Below, in pieces: positions 33,992-45,045 of a DNA stretch of 64,000 bases. Both the position numbers and the translations under genes were made by a program. Below the pieces are notes generated by a model that saw only the letters and a list, made by a program, of their open reading frames with translations, had not been told where the DNA came from and searched no databases. Position 1 is the first letter of the stretch; each line of letters begins with the position of its first letter. This stretch comes from Pyrus communis (taxonomy: Eukaryota; Streptophyta; Magnoliopsida; Rosales; Rosaceae), in NCBI RefSeq assembly GCF_963583255.1, contig NC_084805.1:8486827-8550826 (forward strand), read 5' to 3'.

Positions 33992-34760
33992 TGAAAATAA
34001 GTAAGAATGAACTCACGAGCGTTGATGGTTGAAGAAAGGGTCCAAAAAAGTTGAATTTGGCCCTAAGTTTTGTGTGACTTTCCCTTGGGTGTTCAAAGTT
34101 GACTTCTGCGTTCTTAAGGGAATTCTAAGTGCCTAAATCAATACTTTGCTCACTATTGCTTTAAGAATGTTTGTTTATCCTTCACCTTTCATTGTTAGCC
34201 AACACCTTTAGCCCCGTTACACCCCTTTGACTTCTATCTTGATCGTTATGTGTTCAATAATGTGGAGTTTGAAATTGATATGAGCTTATGGAATCACTGG
34301 TTCTCATTCTAAGTAGTAGCATTCCATTCATGACATCATATTCATGTCATTATCGTAAATCCAGAAAATGCTTTCCTTGTTATAACATATGTGAGTGTTC
34401 GTCTACATGTTTACATCAATCTTCTCACATATAACTAGTGTAGGGTGTGTAGTCAGAAAATCTGTGTGAAAAACGAGTGCATATCTTGTAAGGATTTGAG
34501 CAATTTCTCTAAAGGCATGTTACTGCATTCGAAATGTGTTTTAAATGTTTAATTGTGAACTAGTATGTGGTGACTATGATTAAGAATGTACTTAAGTGTA
34601 ATGATGGCTAAAATCTGTGTGAATAATGATTTTTAACTTGTCATGTGTTTTGGAAATCCCTGAGACGTTTGTTGGAAGGTTTAGGTTGTGTTTTACTTGT
34701 TCGTTTTGTTTTGTTTCTAGTTTCTTTTGTTTTGTTTTGCTCGAGGACTAGCAAAAGATA
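32116..34760. other. Non-coding interior of the Athila-type element
   Basis: Short frames occur (31951-32478 plus, 175 codons), but none resembles a known protein. The stretch holds a 30-base poly(A) run (33957-33988) and purine tracts AGTGTGGGGGGG at 33061 and GAGTGTGGGGGAG at 33890 that resemble the true polypurine tract. Athila elements commonly have a long spacer between pol and the 3' LTR, and this is probably it. Confidence 0.6.
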
Positions 34761-37657
34761 AGTGTGGGGGTATTTGATAGGAGCATATTCATGCGACTTA
34801 AATGGCTTGTTCTCGTGCATTTACGTTATGTTTCTTTAGTTATTTTAGTACTTTAAGCTATTTTCGTGTGTTTGTAGGCCAAAAGGGCTAAAGGAGCAAA
34901 AAGATGCATTTTGGAGACGTTTGGAGCACTTTTGGGCTAAGGATGGATAGCTTATGCTTGGAGCCAAAGTGTTGGACGAAATTAAAAACCTAATTGAAGA
35001 CCAAAGTGTTGGAACCTTGTTCCTTTTAGTTTTAGGATATTTAAACCTTTCCTATATCCTTAGTCGTGCATAACATTCCAACATTCCACTCCTTCATTCA
35101 CCACTTATCATATCATACACTTATCTTATCATCACCACATATCATATATTTATTACTTATCATATCATTCATTCATCTACATATCAATAACCACTTATCT
35201 TATCACTCAACATATCATACACTTATCACTTATCACTTCCATTCACTTATCACTTATCACTTCCGTTCACTTATCACTCACCACATATCATTCATTTATC
35301 ACCACATATCATTCATTTATCACTTAACATATCATACACTTATCATAATCATTCACTTATCACTTATCATAATCATTCACTTATTCTTTCATCATTCAAC
35401 CACCAATTCAACACATGCATTTCAAACCTTTCAACACCCTTTAATCATCTCCCTTTAAGTTATGATTTTATTTCCTAACCCTACATGCATTATTTATTAG
35501 CATCTTCACATGCATTCACACACACTTCACACAAACAAACAACTCAAAACCGTGAGCTCCCATTCCCTTATGCCATTTTCAGATTTCCACCCACTAACCT
35601 AGTTATCAACACATGCATTCCCTTCACATTCACCCACATGCACTCCCACTCTTTAATCATATGCACTCCCATCATAATTCCACCACCAATTCAGCCACAA
35701 AACATTATCATTGCACCACATTCAACCACTCCACATCCCTCACCAAGAAATCATTCAACACATGCATCCATAATCAATTCTCCAACCTTTGCCGTGACCT
35801 TCATTCCCATTTCCTTTCCAAACATCTCACATGCATTTCCACCTTCCTACTTCATCATTAAGCCACATTCACTCCCATTTCTCTCCCCTTAACAGCCCTA
35901 AACCGTGCATAATTAAAGGACACCATTCAACACACACATGCACCAAAAGACAACATTGGCATGCATCACATGCATTTCCCTTGACATTTTCAGCCATCAC
36001 ACTTCATCATTACACCACCATTCACTCTTTAACCCACACACACTTCACACAAACAACATTCACATGCATTCACATGCATTTCCAACACAAAACACACTCA
36101 AAACCGTGGCCACCTTTGCATTTCAGGATTCCCATTTGCATTTTCAGATTTCCAGCTTTCCCTTTTATTTTCCAGCTTTCATTCTTCATCATTGCAGCCA
36201 TTCCACATGCAATTCTCCATCATTCCTCCACACAAACACCTTAAACAAATAGCCATATACATCTCCACTCCTCCTATAAATACCCTTGCATTCCCATCAT
36301 TCAAGACATCTCATTTTCATACACAACACACCACAAAACACTTCCATCTTCTCCCTAGCCGTGAGTCTCTCCATTTTCTGCACCATTCCCTTCCCTTTCT
36401 CCTCCATTTCTTCCATTTCCATAATCCCCCAATCCATTTAACACACCAACAACATCCCTTAGTCCTTGTGCTACAAAGAAGACGAAGAGAAGAGGGCCTA
36501 AACGTTCATACAATTCACGTTTGAGTTGTTGGAATGTTTATGCGTTTCTTTGATTTCAATGTTTAAATTCAATTCTCTTTGTTTTGTAATATGAGAAATG
36601 GAAGAGAAGAGTGCCTAAACGTTCATACAATTCAAGTTTGAGTTGTTGGAATGTTTAGGTGTTTCTTTGATTTCAAAGTTATGAGGAACTAAACCCTTTT
36701 TGGCTAGGGGTGATTTCAATACCATGTTTATTTATGTGATATGAATTGATGAATTCCGGTTATGAACTCTTGATTCGTGAATGCAATTGGCTTAACTATT
36801 TGATGATTAACTTATTTGTGTTTGTTGATTGAGGGTCGACACTTAATTAGCATGCATGAATATGTGACTAAAGTTTAAGAAGGTTTCACATAATCGTTAC
36901 TATCTTATACTTGAAAGTAGTGAAGGTCGCTTGTCACGATCGCGTTAAGTTTAATTCTTAGCATGAGTAACATGATGTCATAGTTGCAAATGCTTTGTCA
37001 ATGCTTATGGTTTTCATTATTCTTAATGATCTTCGATTGTATCTCTATTATGATGACATGTAGGGAACTTTTGAGAATGTTTTGGGTTGTCGAATGATGC
37101 CATCCAATCCAATAATATAAGGAAAATCTGAGGGTTAACTAGTGATGTCACGGTTAATTTGGGGCATTGTCGTTCATAATTCAATGAAGGAATAACTGGA
37201 AATTGATTCATATGCATAAATATCATGTGTAGAGAAAGAACCCTTAGCTAGCTTCCCATCCATTCATTTCCGTCAAATCCATATTTACAATTTGTTTTGT
37301 TTCCAAGTATTCATTTTAGTTTAAATTCGTCCAAATCCAATTCCCCCCTATTTCGTTGAAGTCTTAGTCTTAATCTTTCTTATTTTTAGTTTTGAATTCT
37401 TCGAGTTTAGTATAGCATTTTAGTTTGTGTTTTTAAAAGCATTTTGAGTCTTTTGATTTGTTTTAGTGTTTTAAAGTTTAGTTTTACATTCTTTGAGTCT
37501 AGTTTAGTGTTTTATATTATGTTTTTACGTTTTTAAGTCAAATCCAAGTGATTAACAATCCCTCCTAATCCCCGGTCCAGAACGATCCCTCACTTATCCA
37601 TTCTACTACAATTGTCAAAAAGAGGGTTTAATTTGTGTGCGTATAAATCTCGCATCA
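34761..37657 (+). repeat. Polypurine tract and 3' LTR of the Athila-type element
   Basis: AGTGTGGGGG at 34761-34770 is followed by the LTR at 34775. The LTR is 2883 bp, 17 bp longer than the left one because TTCCGTTCACTTATCAC is an extra near-copy in the simple repeat zone (about 35262-35278). Outside the last 44 bp only a handful of substitutions were noticed. Confidence 0.95.
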
Positions 37658-37662
37658 ATGAT

Positions 37663-38436
37663 ACATTATCAATAGGAAGATTATGAGGATGAGACTACTT
37701 AGGTACATATACAATCCATTCAAGACAATCTATGGGATTGTGGTACCAAGCCTGGAAACTAAAGCCTTCGACTTTTCTTTGTCAAGTTTTGGATAGCATT
37801 TGCAAATATATCGGTAAATAAATACATAACGAATATAGGTTAATTAATTTTAAGCTATTTGATCTAGTTCTTTAAATCAAATAACACCACCTACTATTTT
37901 TGGCAAATTCCATATCCCTCGTTGGAATTTGAGAGTTTTGGAGGAAACTCTTAGTAGGGTATATGAGGCTCACTATTACCAAGCCCACCTCATAATGATA
38001 TGATGTTGGCTAGCATCAATAATAATGAGAGAGTATGCTTACTCATTTACATCTCATGTAAGTACCCATCTTATTTAGCCTCTAAAGAATGATACCTCAC
38101 AATGATATGATGTTGGTTCCATTGCACTTAGTTAAGTCATTCCCACCATACAAATTCGGGTAGGGGTTTAAGAACAACCTTACAATGATATGATGTTAAT
38201 CATTCTTGTTGCCTACCTTCACAGCATCATGTATGCGTATAGAACTCCTCATGAGTGTAAGCACATACTTTGTACTCCACCATGATAGGGTGAAGTCGGT
38301 GTATGAGTCACAAATGATCGGAGCCTACCACAGTGGAAGGCCACGAAAGAGTGTTCAAAGCACTCTCACGCCTGTCAACTTAATAACGGTTTAGTTGAGG
38401 GTTTTAAGGTCTCATCACATATAAGCATGCATTTTA
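37663..38436 (-). other. Interior of the 27 kb element, second block
   Basis: Four to five copies of CACAATGATATGATGTTG-like words (about 37992, 38098, 38182) form a loose repeat. No coding signal is seen. It continues the sequence broken by the Athila insertion. Confidence 0.5.
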
Positions 38437-38440
38437 GGTG

Positions 38441-41400
38441 CAGTTTGGGATTGAGGTGATTAAAAAAAAAGCTACTATGAAAAAAAGCTATGAGAATTTT
38501 TGGTGTTTGGTAAACTTTGAAAAGCAGCTTTGTTTCAAAGTGTAGGGTGAAAAAAAGCCCAAAACCTGAAGCTGACAAGAAGCTGCGAATAACAGCTTCC
38601 AAAAACAGCTTATTTTCCAAACACACGGGTGAACAGTGTACGTTTAATGAAATATTGAATAACCCAAAACTGCCCTCATTTCCCTTCACCTACGCTCTCA
38701 CCTTTCAGAGCTCTCGCACTACGCTCTCACCTTTCAGAGTCTCGCACATAACCCGAACCAGGAGAAAACCACTTTCTTGTTCGCTCATTCTCTCGTTCCA
38801 AAAACTAGCAATCTCTCTCGTTCTCTCGTTCTCCAGGTTTCTCCAGGTAAGCTTCTCTTGTAAAAATTTGTTATTTATTTGTTTGGATTTTTCAAATTGG
38901 GGATGGGGAGATTAGGGAAAGAGGGGTGGGAAGAGCAAAGGGATGAGGGTATGGGTGTCGGGAAAAACAATTGGGGATGGAGGGTGGGAAAAATTAATTG
39001 GGGAAGGTGATATGGTTTGTGGAAAAAATTAATTGGGGAAAAAAAATTAGGGTTTGTGGAGGAAACAAAAAAAATTGAGAGAGATGTTTGATTACTTCTG
39101 TATTCGTTTTTTTAAAGAAGGTCTGCTTCTGATTTGGGTTTATGTAAGGGATAATTTGCTTTGCTCTGCTTCTAATCTGTGAACTGTGCTTTTGATTTGT
39201 CATGTGTTTTTTGGGTCAAAATATTCCTCAGAAGTTCCGGGTTTATGTTGCAGGTGACACATTAGAAGATCCTAGGATTGAAGATCGCAACCAAGAAGTC
39301 AAAGGATTTATATTCTCCAAAATTCTGGTTTTTTTTCCTTGATATAATATAATAGCACAAGTTACAATAAATTTTATTATTAAAAAGATTCTGAGTTTTA
39401 AGCATGGACACTCTTATTACTCTCTTTGGTTTTTGCTGGAAAGGTTAATTTTTTTTTACATGATGCCATTGTATTTTCCCTTTCACTAATGACACAAATT
39501 GAGTCAACTGGGAAAATATCAAAACAAATCCGGAAGAAGAATTTGAAACAGCTTTTGTTTCAATTTCTTTTGTCCTTTGATTATTGGAAACAGAAAGAGG
39601 AAATAAATAGAAAAGGGAACAAGAAATTCTTAGGTTTATGTGATTATCACCTCTAGGTTTTGTTTATCTGTTCATGATTTGGTTCATATTAGAGATAATA
39701 CGAACTTGATCAGGAATAGATGAGTTTCCAAACTGAGTATGAAATTAAGTTGCAGCTCACATTAGATTTTTTTTTGTTTGTTTTTGTTTTGTTTTTTTTA
39801 AATTGTCTATCATTTGGATTCCAAGTTAGGGAAGGGCAATTTTAGGCATTATGAATGTTTCACCCGTTTTGCCTTCTAACTTTATATATACCATATAGAG
39901 ATAAAAGGGGAATGCTTGTATATGAATTGGTATGCATCTTTATTTTCTGGATGGTATTCTGTACATTTTATTTGAGATACCAATTTATACATTGTTTAAC
40001 ACTCAAATTGTGAATATAATGTCTGGATTTTCATAATCCACAGATACACCATACGCAGATTAATTTAGTTACAAGAAATTATAGGGAAGATGGGTTGGAA
40101 GGGTTACTGGACCCAACTAATATTAAACAAAAGAAAATAGTGGACACATTAAAGCTTGTAGTCTTATGATAATATCATTGCTGAAATAACAAGAATCCAA
40201 TTTTGTATTTTTTCATATGGGGGTTATTTTCAGGGTATGACTAACAAATCACTCAAATATGTGGAAAGAATTTGAACTAAACTTATTCCAAGAATTCTCA
40301 TAGCTTTTTTTCATAGTAGCTTTTTTTTAATCACCTCAAGGAGTCCCAAGCTATAGCTAAAGCATTTAAACACAATTGCAGTAAGGGATCATTTATATAT
40401 GTATATATATGTATGTATGTATGTAATTTGGTGCTGCTGAAATTGTTTTTACAGGAGCATTTAAACACAGCTGCATACCTGTTTTAAACACAGCTGCATA
40501 CCTGTGTTACGTAGCATTGTTTTTATGTCCAATGATTGACTGGTTATAAACGCCTTATGAAACGGCATTGATTGTATATATAATATAAAGCCCAAACATC
40601 AATTGTGATTTGCGCATGATTGTGAGATCATTGTGGACGTCTTTGGTTGTCGTCTTGTTGATAAGTAAAGTTTCTTCTGTTCTGTATTTTCCTTTTCAGC
40701 ACACTTATCGTTGTATCGTGTAACCGTAGATTATCTGTTTCCCTTTGAGTTGGCCCAAACCATAAATTTATAGAACCCAAACTGTGATGTAATCATTTAT
40801 TGGTTATGTATGTATATGTATTTATATGTATGTATATATACAAATTGTGAACCAAAACTGTGATGTAATCTTTTGTATGTATATGTATGTATATGTATTA
40901 CAAACTGTAATCTCTTGTATTACAAACTGTGAACCGAAACTATGATATTGTCGACGATCATGGGCAAAAGTGACTGCTATGTACACAGTGAGTGTACGTG
41001 CACGCATACTACCATAGGCAATGATCAAGGGATAGATGATACCAATGATCAAGGGATAGCTTCCTCTGCTATGGTTTCTACCCATGAAAGAAAAATCTTC
41101 TCCCTTAACTATTTCCAGTTCAAACGCTGTCCCCAAACACGTCTAAGTGAAGAACGCATCTTTGCCTTGGACTCGGCACTACATAAAAGTCAATTTTTTG
41201 TCAAATTATGTACCACATTAGTATGTTCTTTGGGGACTCAGCCACCCACAAAGCAAGACATAAAGGATACAAATGGATCTTTCAGCAGTTGTGCGCTGCA
41301 TGTAGCCTACAACTGTTGACTTCTATACTGTATGTGAAACAAAAGTGATCATGTTTACTTGGCTAGCAGGCCTAAAAGAACTTCGAACTAAGCTCTCTCT

Positions 41401-42055
41401 CTCTCTCTCTCTCTCTCCACCCAAATGCAAAAGTAAGAAAATACTTGCAAGGACATATAGAACGTTATCTATGAATGATTATTAACTTGTCTAACTACTC
41501 AAAGGAGCATTTGAGATAGAAATAAACATAAATTTTAGGGTGCATGTCGTCCTTTACATTATATCGTTGTAATTCTTATAACATTTCACAAACATTAATC
41601 AAAATGAAATCCAGTGGCCCATAAAGGCCTAATAACTATTTGAACGAGGATCAAAAGTTAAAAGTCATTTAAAGTTCATGGTGACTCCAGAAAAATTTAC
41701 AGCACTAAGTTCCTAACTTCCTTCCATATAGTCATCAATCACAGCATTTGTCTAGCTCCCCATCTCTGTGAATAGATATCTTTTAAAGTGTAAAAGCCAC
41801 GATTGACATTGAGTAGTAAGCTAAAAATAACTCTCCACTCATTCAGAGCCTAAACCTCCTTTTGGTTTGATATTATATCAACAACCCAAACTGTGATGTA
41901 ATCATTTATTGGTTATTTCTTGATATATATATATGTGTGTGTATTTATATGTATGTATATATACAAACTGTGAACCCAATCTGTGATGTAATCTATTAGT
42001 AGTTGTATGTGGATCATTTATTGGTTATATTACAATATCATTTGTTCGTGTTTTA

Positions 42056-42086
<31 letters not shown>

Positions 42087-42090
42087 AATC
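38441..42090. other. Non-coding 5' part of the Harbinger element
   Basis: There is no recognisable gene. A 125-codon plus frame at 40942-41319 matches nothing known. The block holds TA/TG-rich microsatellites (40800-40920, 42055-42085), a (CT)n run at 41393-41417, and two copies of a segment beginning CCCAAACTGTGATGTAATCA (40774 and 41884). Confidence 0.55.
40289..40342 (-). repeat. Inverted internal copy of the Harbinger left terminus
   Basis: Read on the minus strand the segment repeats about 45 bases of the left end (GAGGTGATTAAAAAAAAGCT, then ACTATGAAAAAAAGCTATGA) almost perfectly. It is a better match to the left end than the element's own right end is. The outermost 15 bases differ. 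Confidence 0.85.
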
Positions 42091-42104
42091 AGTAGTTGGT
42101 ATCG

Positions 42105-43087
42105 ATGGCAAAGAAGGGGGCATCTTCGTCAACTCCTGTAGCTACATGGAATGCGCACAATATATCAATATTTTGTGATGTTTGCATCAAGGAGGTTGAG
42201 GCCGGACATCGTCCGGGCACTCACTTTGACAAAGAAGGATATGCAAATATTAGAGCTAACTTCAAGGCAGAGACAGGGCATGATTATGAAAAAAAACAAC
42301 TGAAAAATAAATGGGATGCACTTAAAAATGAGTGGAAGTTGTGGAAAGAGCTAGTTGGTAAAGAAACTGGCCTAGGGTGGAATTCAAGCAAGGGTACCGT
42401 TGATGCCTCTGAGGAGTGGTGGAACAATAAAATTCAGGTTTGTGTATTTATCTTTTAATATGTATTATAATATCATGCAATATGTATTAACCATATTCTT
42501 TCTTACTTGTAGATAAACAAAGAATATGGAAAATTGCGAAAAAAAGGCATTAGTCCTGAGATGGAGGACAAGTTAGATAGGATGTTCTTGAGTACAATTG
42601 CTACCGGTGAACATGCCTGGGCACCTTCATCTGGAGTACTACCACCAGAGTCAAGAGAGGAATCTGTAGGACAAATTGATTCATATGATGAGGAAGAAAC
42701 TGAGACTATGCATGATCTAAGACAAGCAAGTAGGAAGGGAAAAAAAAAGCAGCTAACCAAGGAGAATTGCAAAAGAAGAAGGTTGATAAGAAAGGGAAAA
42801 CAATTGGAGGTGCTGCAAAACTTTGTGGTCAAATTGACCATCTTGTTGAAGCTTATGAAACTAGGAGTTCTGCAAACTCATTGATGAGGTCGCTGCATAT
42901 AGGTAGTAGTATTCCAGAAGTGTTAGCGGTTATTGCACAATTGCCTGGTTGTGAGCCACCTAGCGAGTTATGGTTGTTTGCTACATGTTTATTTTGTTCT
43001 GCAGAGAAGCGAGAGGTGTTTACCACGATACAAGATCTTGAAGTCCAGCTGACTTGGTTGAAATATATGTTCAACAAAGAACAATAA
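42105..43087 (+). pseudogene. Harbinger ORF1: Myb/SANT-like DNA-binding protein, frameshifted
   Basis: Exon 1 (42105-42437) starts MAKKGASSSTP and encodes a Myb/SANT-like domain with the usual tryptophans: TWNAHNISIFCDVCIKEVEA, NKWDALKNEWKLWKELV, EEWWNNKIQ. GT at 42438 and AG at 42512 bound a 75 bp intron in phase 0. Exon 2 continues NKEYGKLRKKGISPEMEDKL. At the A8 run 42741-42748 the frame must shift to continue into KTIGGAAKLCGQIDHLVEAY and LIGSSIPEVLA-like sequence ending at 43087. In PIF/Harbinger elements this protein binds the termini and imports the transposase into the nucleus. The first possible ATG is used, since the upstream TTG at 42096 is not a plant start. Confidence 0.82.
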
Positions 43088-43309
43088 GAAGCTATAACTA
43101 TGAATTAGGACTTTGTGTAGTTTGTACTTTGCATTAAGACTATGTGTTGAATGTTGCTTGTATTTTGTGTTTATTGAATGTTGGATCATGATTTCTTGTT
43201 AAACATTGGATTGACTTGTTCTTAAATGTTGGATTATGACTTCTTAGTGATTGTTGGATTATGACTTGTGGAATGTTAAATTATGTGTTAGGTTACAGGT
43301 ATATTCAAT

Positions 43310-44654
43310 ATGAACACCTTTGATGATGATGTTGATGAGTTGGAGGATGGTCTAATTATATGCGCTGTAGTGAGAGCTGTTGAAACATATTATTTAAAAT
43401 ATGTCCACAAAACTCCATGTATGAATTCTTCCCATACAGGTAATATTTGGTTGATGGAAGTACTACAAGGAAATGATGTGCGAAGCTATAGAATGTTTAG
43501 GATGAACAAAGATGTCTTTTATAGATTATCCAATGACTTGCAAACTAATTATGGATTGAAAGGTTCAAGGAAAATGAATGCAACTGAAATATTAGGAATG
43601 TTCTTGCATATGTTGGGACATGGTGTGAAAAATAGATTAGCTTAAGAGAGATTTCAACATTCCGGTGAGACTGTTAGTAGATATTTTGGTGCTATGTTGG
43701 ATATCGTATGTAAGATGGCAATAGATATTATCAAACCAATGGATTCGGAGTTTCGTGGCATTCCCTAAGAAATAAGGAGAGATACAAGATACATGCCTTA
43801 TTTTAAGGTAAAGTTTGACTCGTCTTCTAACTTATTTGCAAACTATAAGTGTAGGTTGACGGTTTTCTTCTATATTATTATTTTTAGGATTGTATTGGTG
43901 CCATAGATGGAGTGCATGCTGAGGCTTCAATACCACCTCCGGATCAAGTTCCATACATTGGTAGGAAAGGAATACCGACTCAAAATGTTATGGCTGCATG
44001 TAATTTTGACATGCAATTCACATTTGCTTGTGGCGGATGGGAAGGCACTGCACATGATACAAGGGTTTTTCTATCTGTGCTACGGAATCCAAATTTAAAC
44101 TTTTCTAAGCCTCCAAATGGTAATCTTCATACTTTTATTATAACATTTTACATACTTGCTTTGTATAATTATTACAATACAAAACAAATTTTCAATTGTC
44201 AGGAAAATATTACTTGGTAGATGCGGGGTACCCACAAATGAGAGGTTATTTGGGACCATATAAAGGTGAAAGATATCACCTCCCGGACTTTCGTAGGGGT
44301 GCCGAACCAACGGGACACAAAGAGGTATTCAACCACAGGCATTCTTCTCTTAGGAGCATCATTGAACGAACTTTTGGGGTATGGAAGAAAATATGGGCAA
44401 TTTTAAGGGATATGCCTAATTACCCGTTCAATAAGCAAGTGAAGATTGTCATTGCTACAATGGCTCTTCATAACTACATACGGAGGTATTCTGAATGTGA
44501 TCGTCATTTTGATGACCCCAGGGACTTTTGCGAAGAAAGCGATAGTAGTGATGATGATGATGACGAATATCAAAATTATCAAGTTGTAGAATCACATGAG
44601 ATAGAGGCATTAAGAAATAGAATAGCAACAAGTTTGATGAATGCATCTAATTAG
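43310..44654 (+). pseudogene. Harbinger transposase (HARBI1-like DDE nuclease) with two nonsense codons
   Basis: Three exons: 43310-43807, 43888-44119 and 44203-44654, with consensus splice sites and correct phase. The N-terminal helix-turn-helix region is SYRMFRMNKDVFYRLSNDL...FLHMLGHG. DDE residues are visible: GAIDGVHA (D), GTAHDTRVF (D) and IIERTFGVWKKIW (E). The end is acidic (SDSSDDDDDEYQ). In-frame TAA codons at 43643-43645 (between NRLA and ERFQHSGETVS) and 43766-43768 (GIP to EIRRDTRYMP) truncate it. Each is a one-base change from the usual residue (Q and E). The rest is intact, so loss of function is recent. Confidence 0.92.
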
Positions 44655-45045
44655 ACTACTTTCAAGTACATTAACAATATTGTACTAATGAATCCTAGCT
44701 ATTCACTCTAAAATATTTCTATTAAAGTAGTTTGTCATACTAATTAATATTTAAGATAAAGTTTATAAATATTTTTCTTCTAAAAATAAAATATATTTAG
44801 TAATTCACTTTTATTTGTTAAGAAAATTAAATTAATAGCACATCTAGTATTATACCCTTTTTGGTCATTTCACATAGTCACAGCTGTTTTACAAAAAAGT
44901 TTACCAAACACTATTATACTGCTTTTTTTTCTTCCAAAAGCACTTTTACAAAAAAGTTTACCAAACACTTTGCTGCTTTATTTCACAGCCGCTTATTCTC
45001 ACAGCAGCTTTTTTTCAAAGCACAGCAATACCAAACCAGCCCTTA

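Larger units (their letters stand above)
26502..37657 (+). mobile_element. Young Athila-type Ty3/gypsy element, internally deleted and non-autonomous
   Basis: LTRs at 26502-29367 and 34775-37657 start TGATAGGAGCATATTCATG and end CGCATCA. The unit is flanked by identical 5 bp duplications ATGAT (26497-26501, 37658-37662). The PBS after the left LTR is TGGCGCCGTTGCCGGGGA, diagnostic of Athila elements. A GTGTGGGGG purine tract abuts the right LTR. The 5.4 kb interior has a gag-derived ORF (29543-30877), an antisense ORF (31621-30965) and long non-coding tracts. No protease, RT, RNase H or integrase is present. LTRs are nearly identical over about 2.8 kb, so the insertion is recent and must have been mobilised by a partner element. 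Confidence 0.95.
38437..45042 (+). mobile_element. PIF/Harbinger DNA transposon with both genes, mutated
   Basis: The ends are GGTGCAGTTTGGGATTG and, inverted, GGGCTGGTTTGGTATTG. They are flanked by TTA at 38434-38436 and 45043-45045, the Harbinger target duplication. Subterminal GTGTTTGGTAAACTTT words occur at both ends. Inside are a Myb/SANT-like gene (42105-43087) and a DDE transposase gene (43310-44654), both on the plus strand, the classic two-gene Harbinger set. The match between terminal repeats is imperfect, and an extra inverted copy of the left end lies at 40289-40342, so two elements may be merged. It sits inside the 27 kb element. Confidence 0.82.

Noticed and set aside
38517..38915. 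132-codon plus ORF near the left end of the Harbinger element
   Set aside because: It includes terminal inverted repeat sequence and simple TCTC tracts. It does not resemble any protein.
41393..41417. (CT)n tract as a GAGA-type regulatory element
   Set aside because: It is a plain microsatellite far from any gene start.
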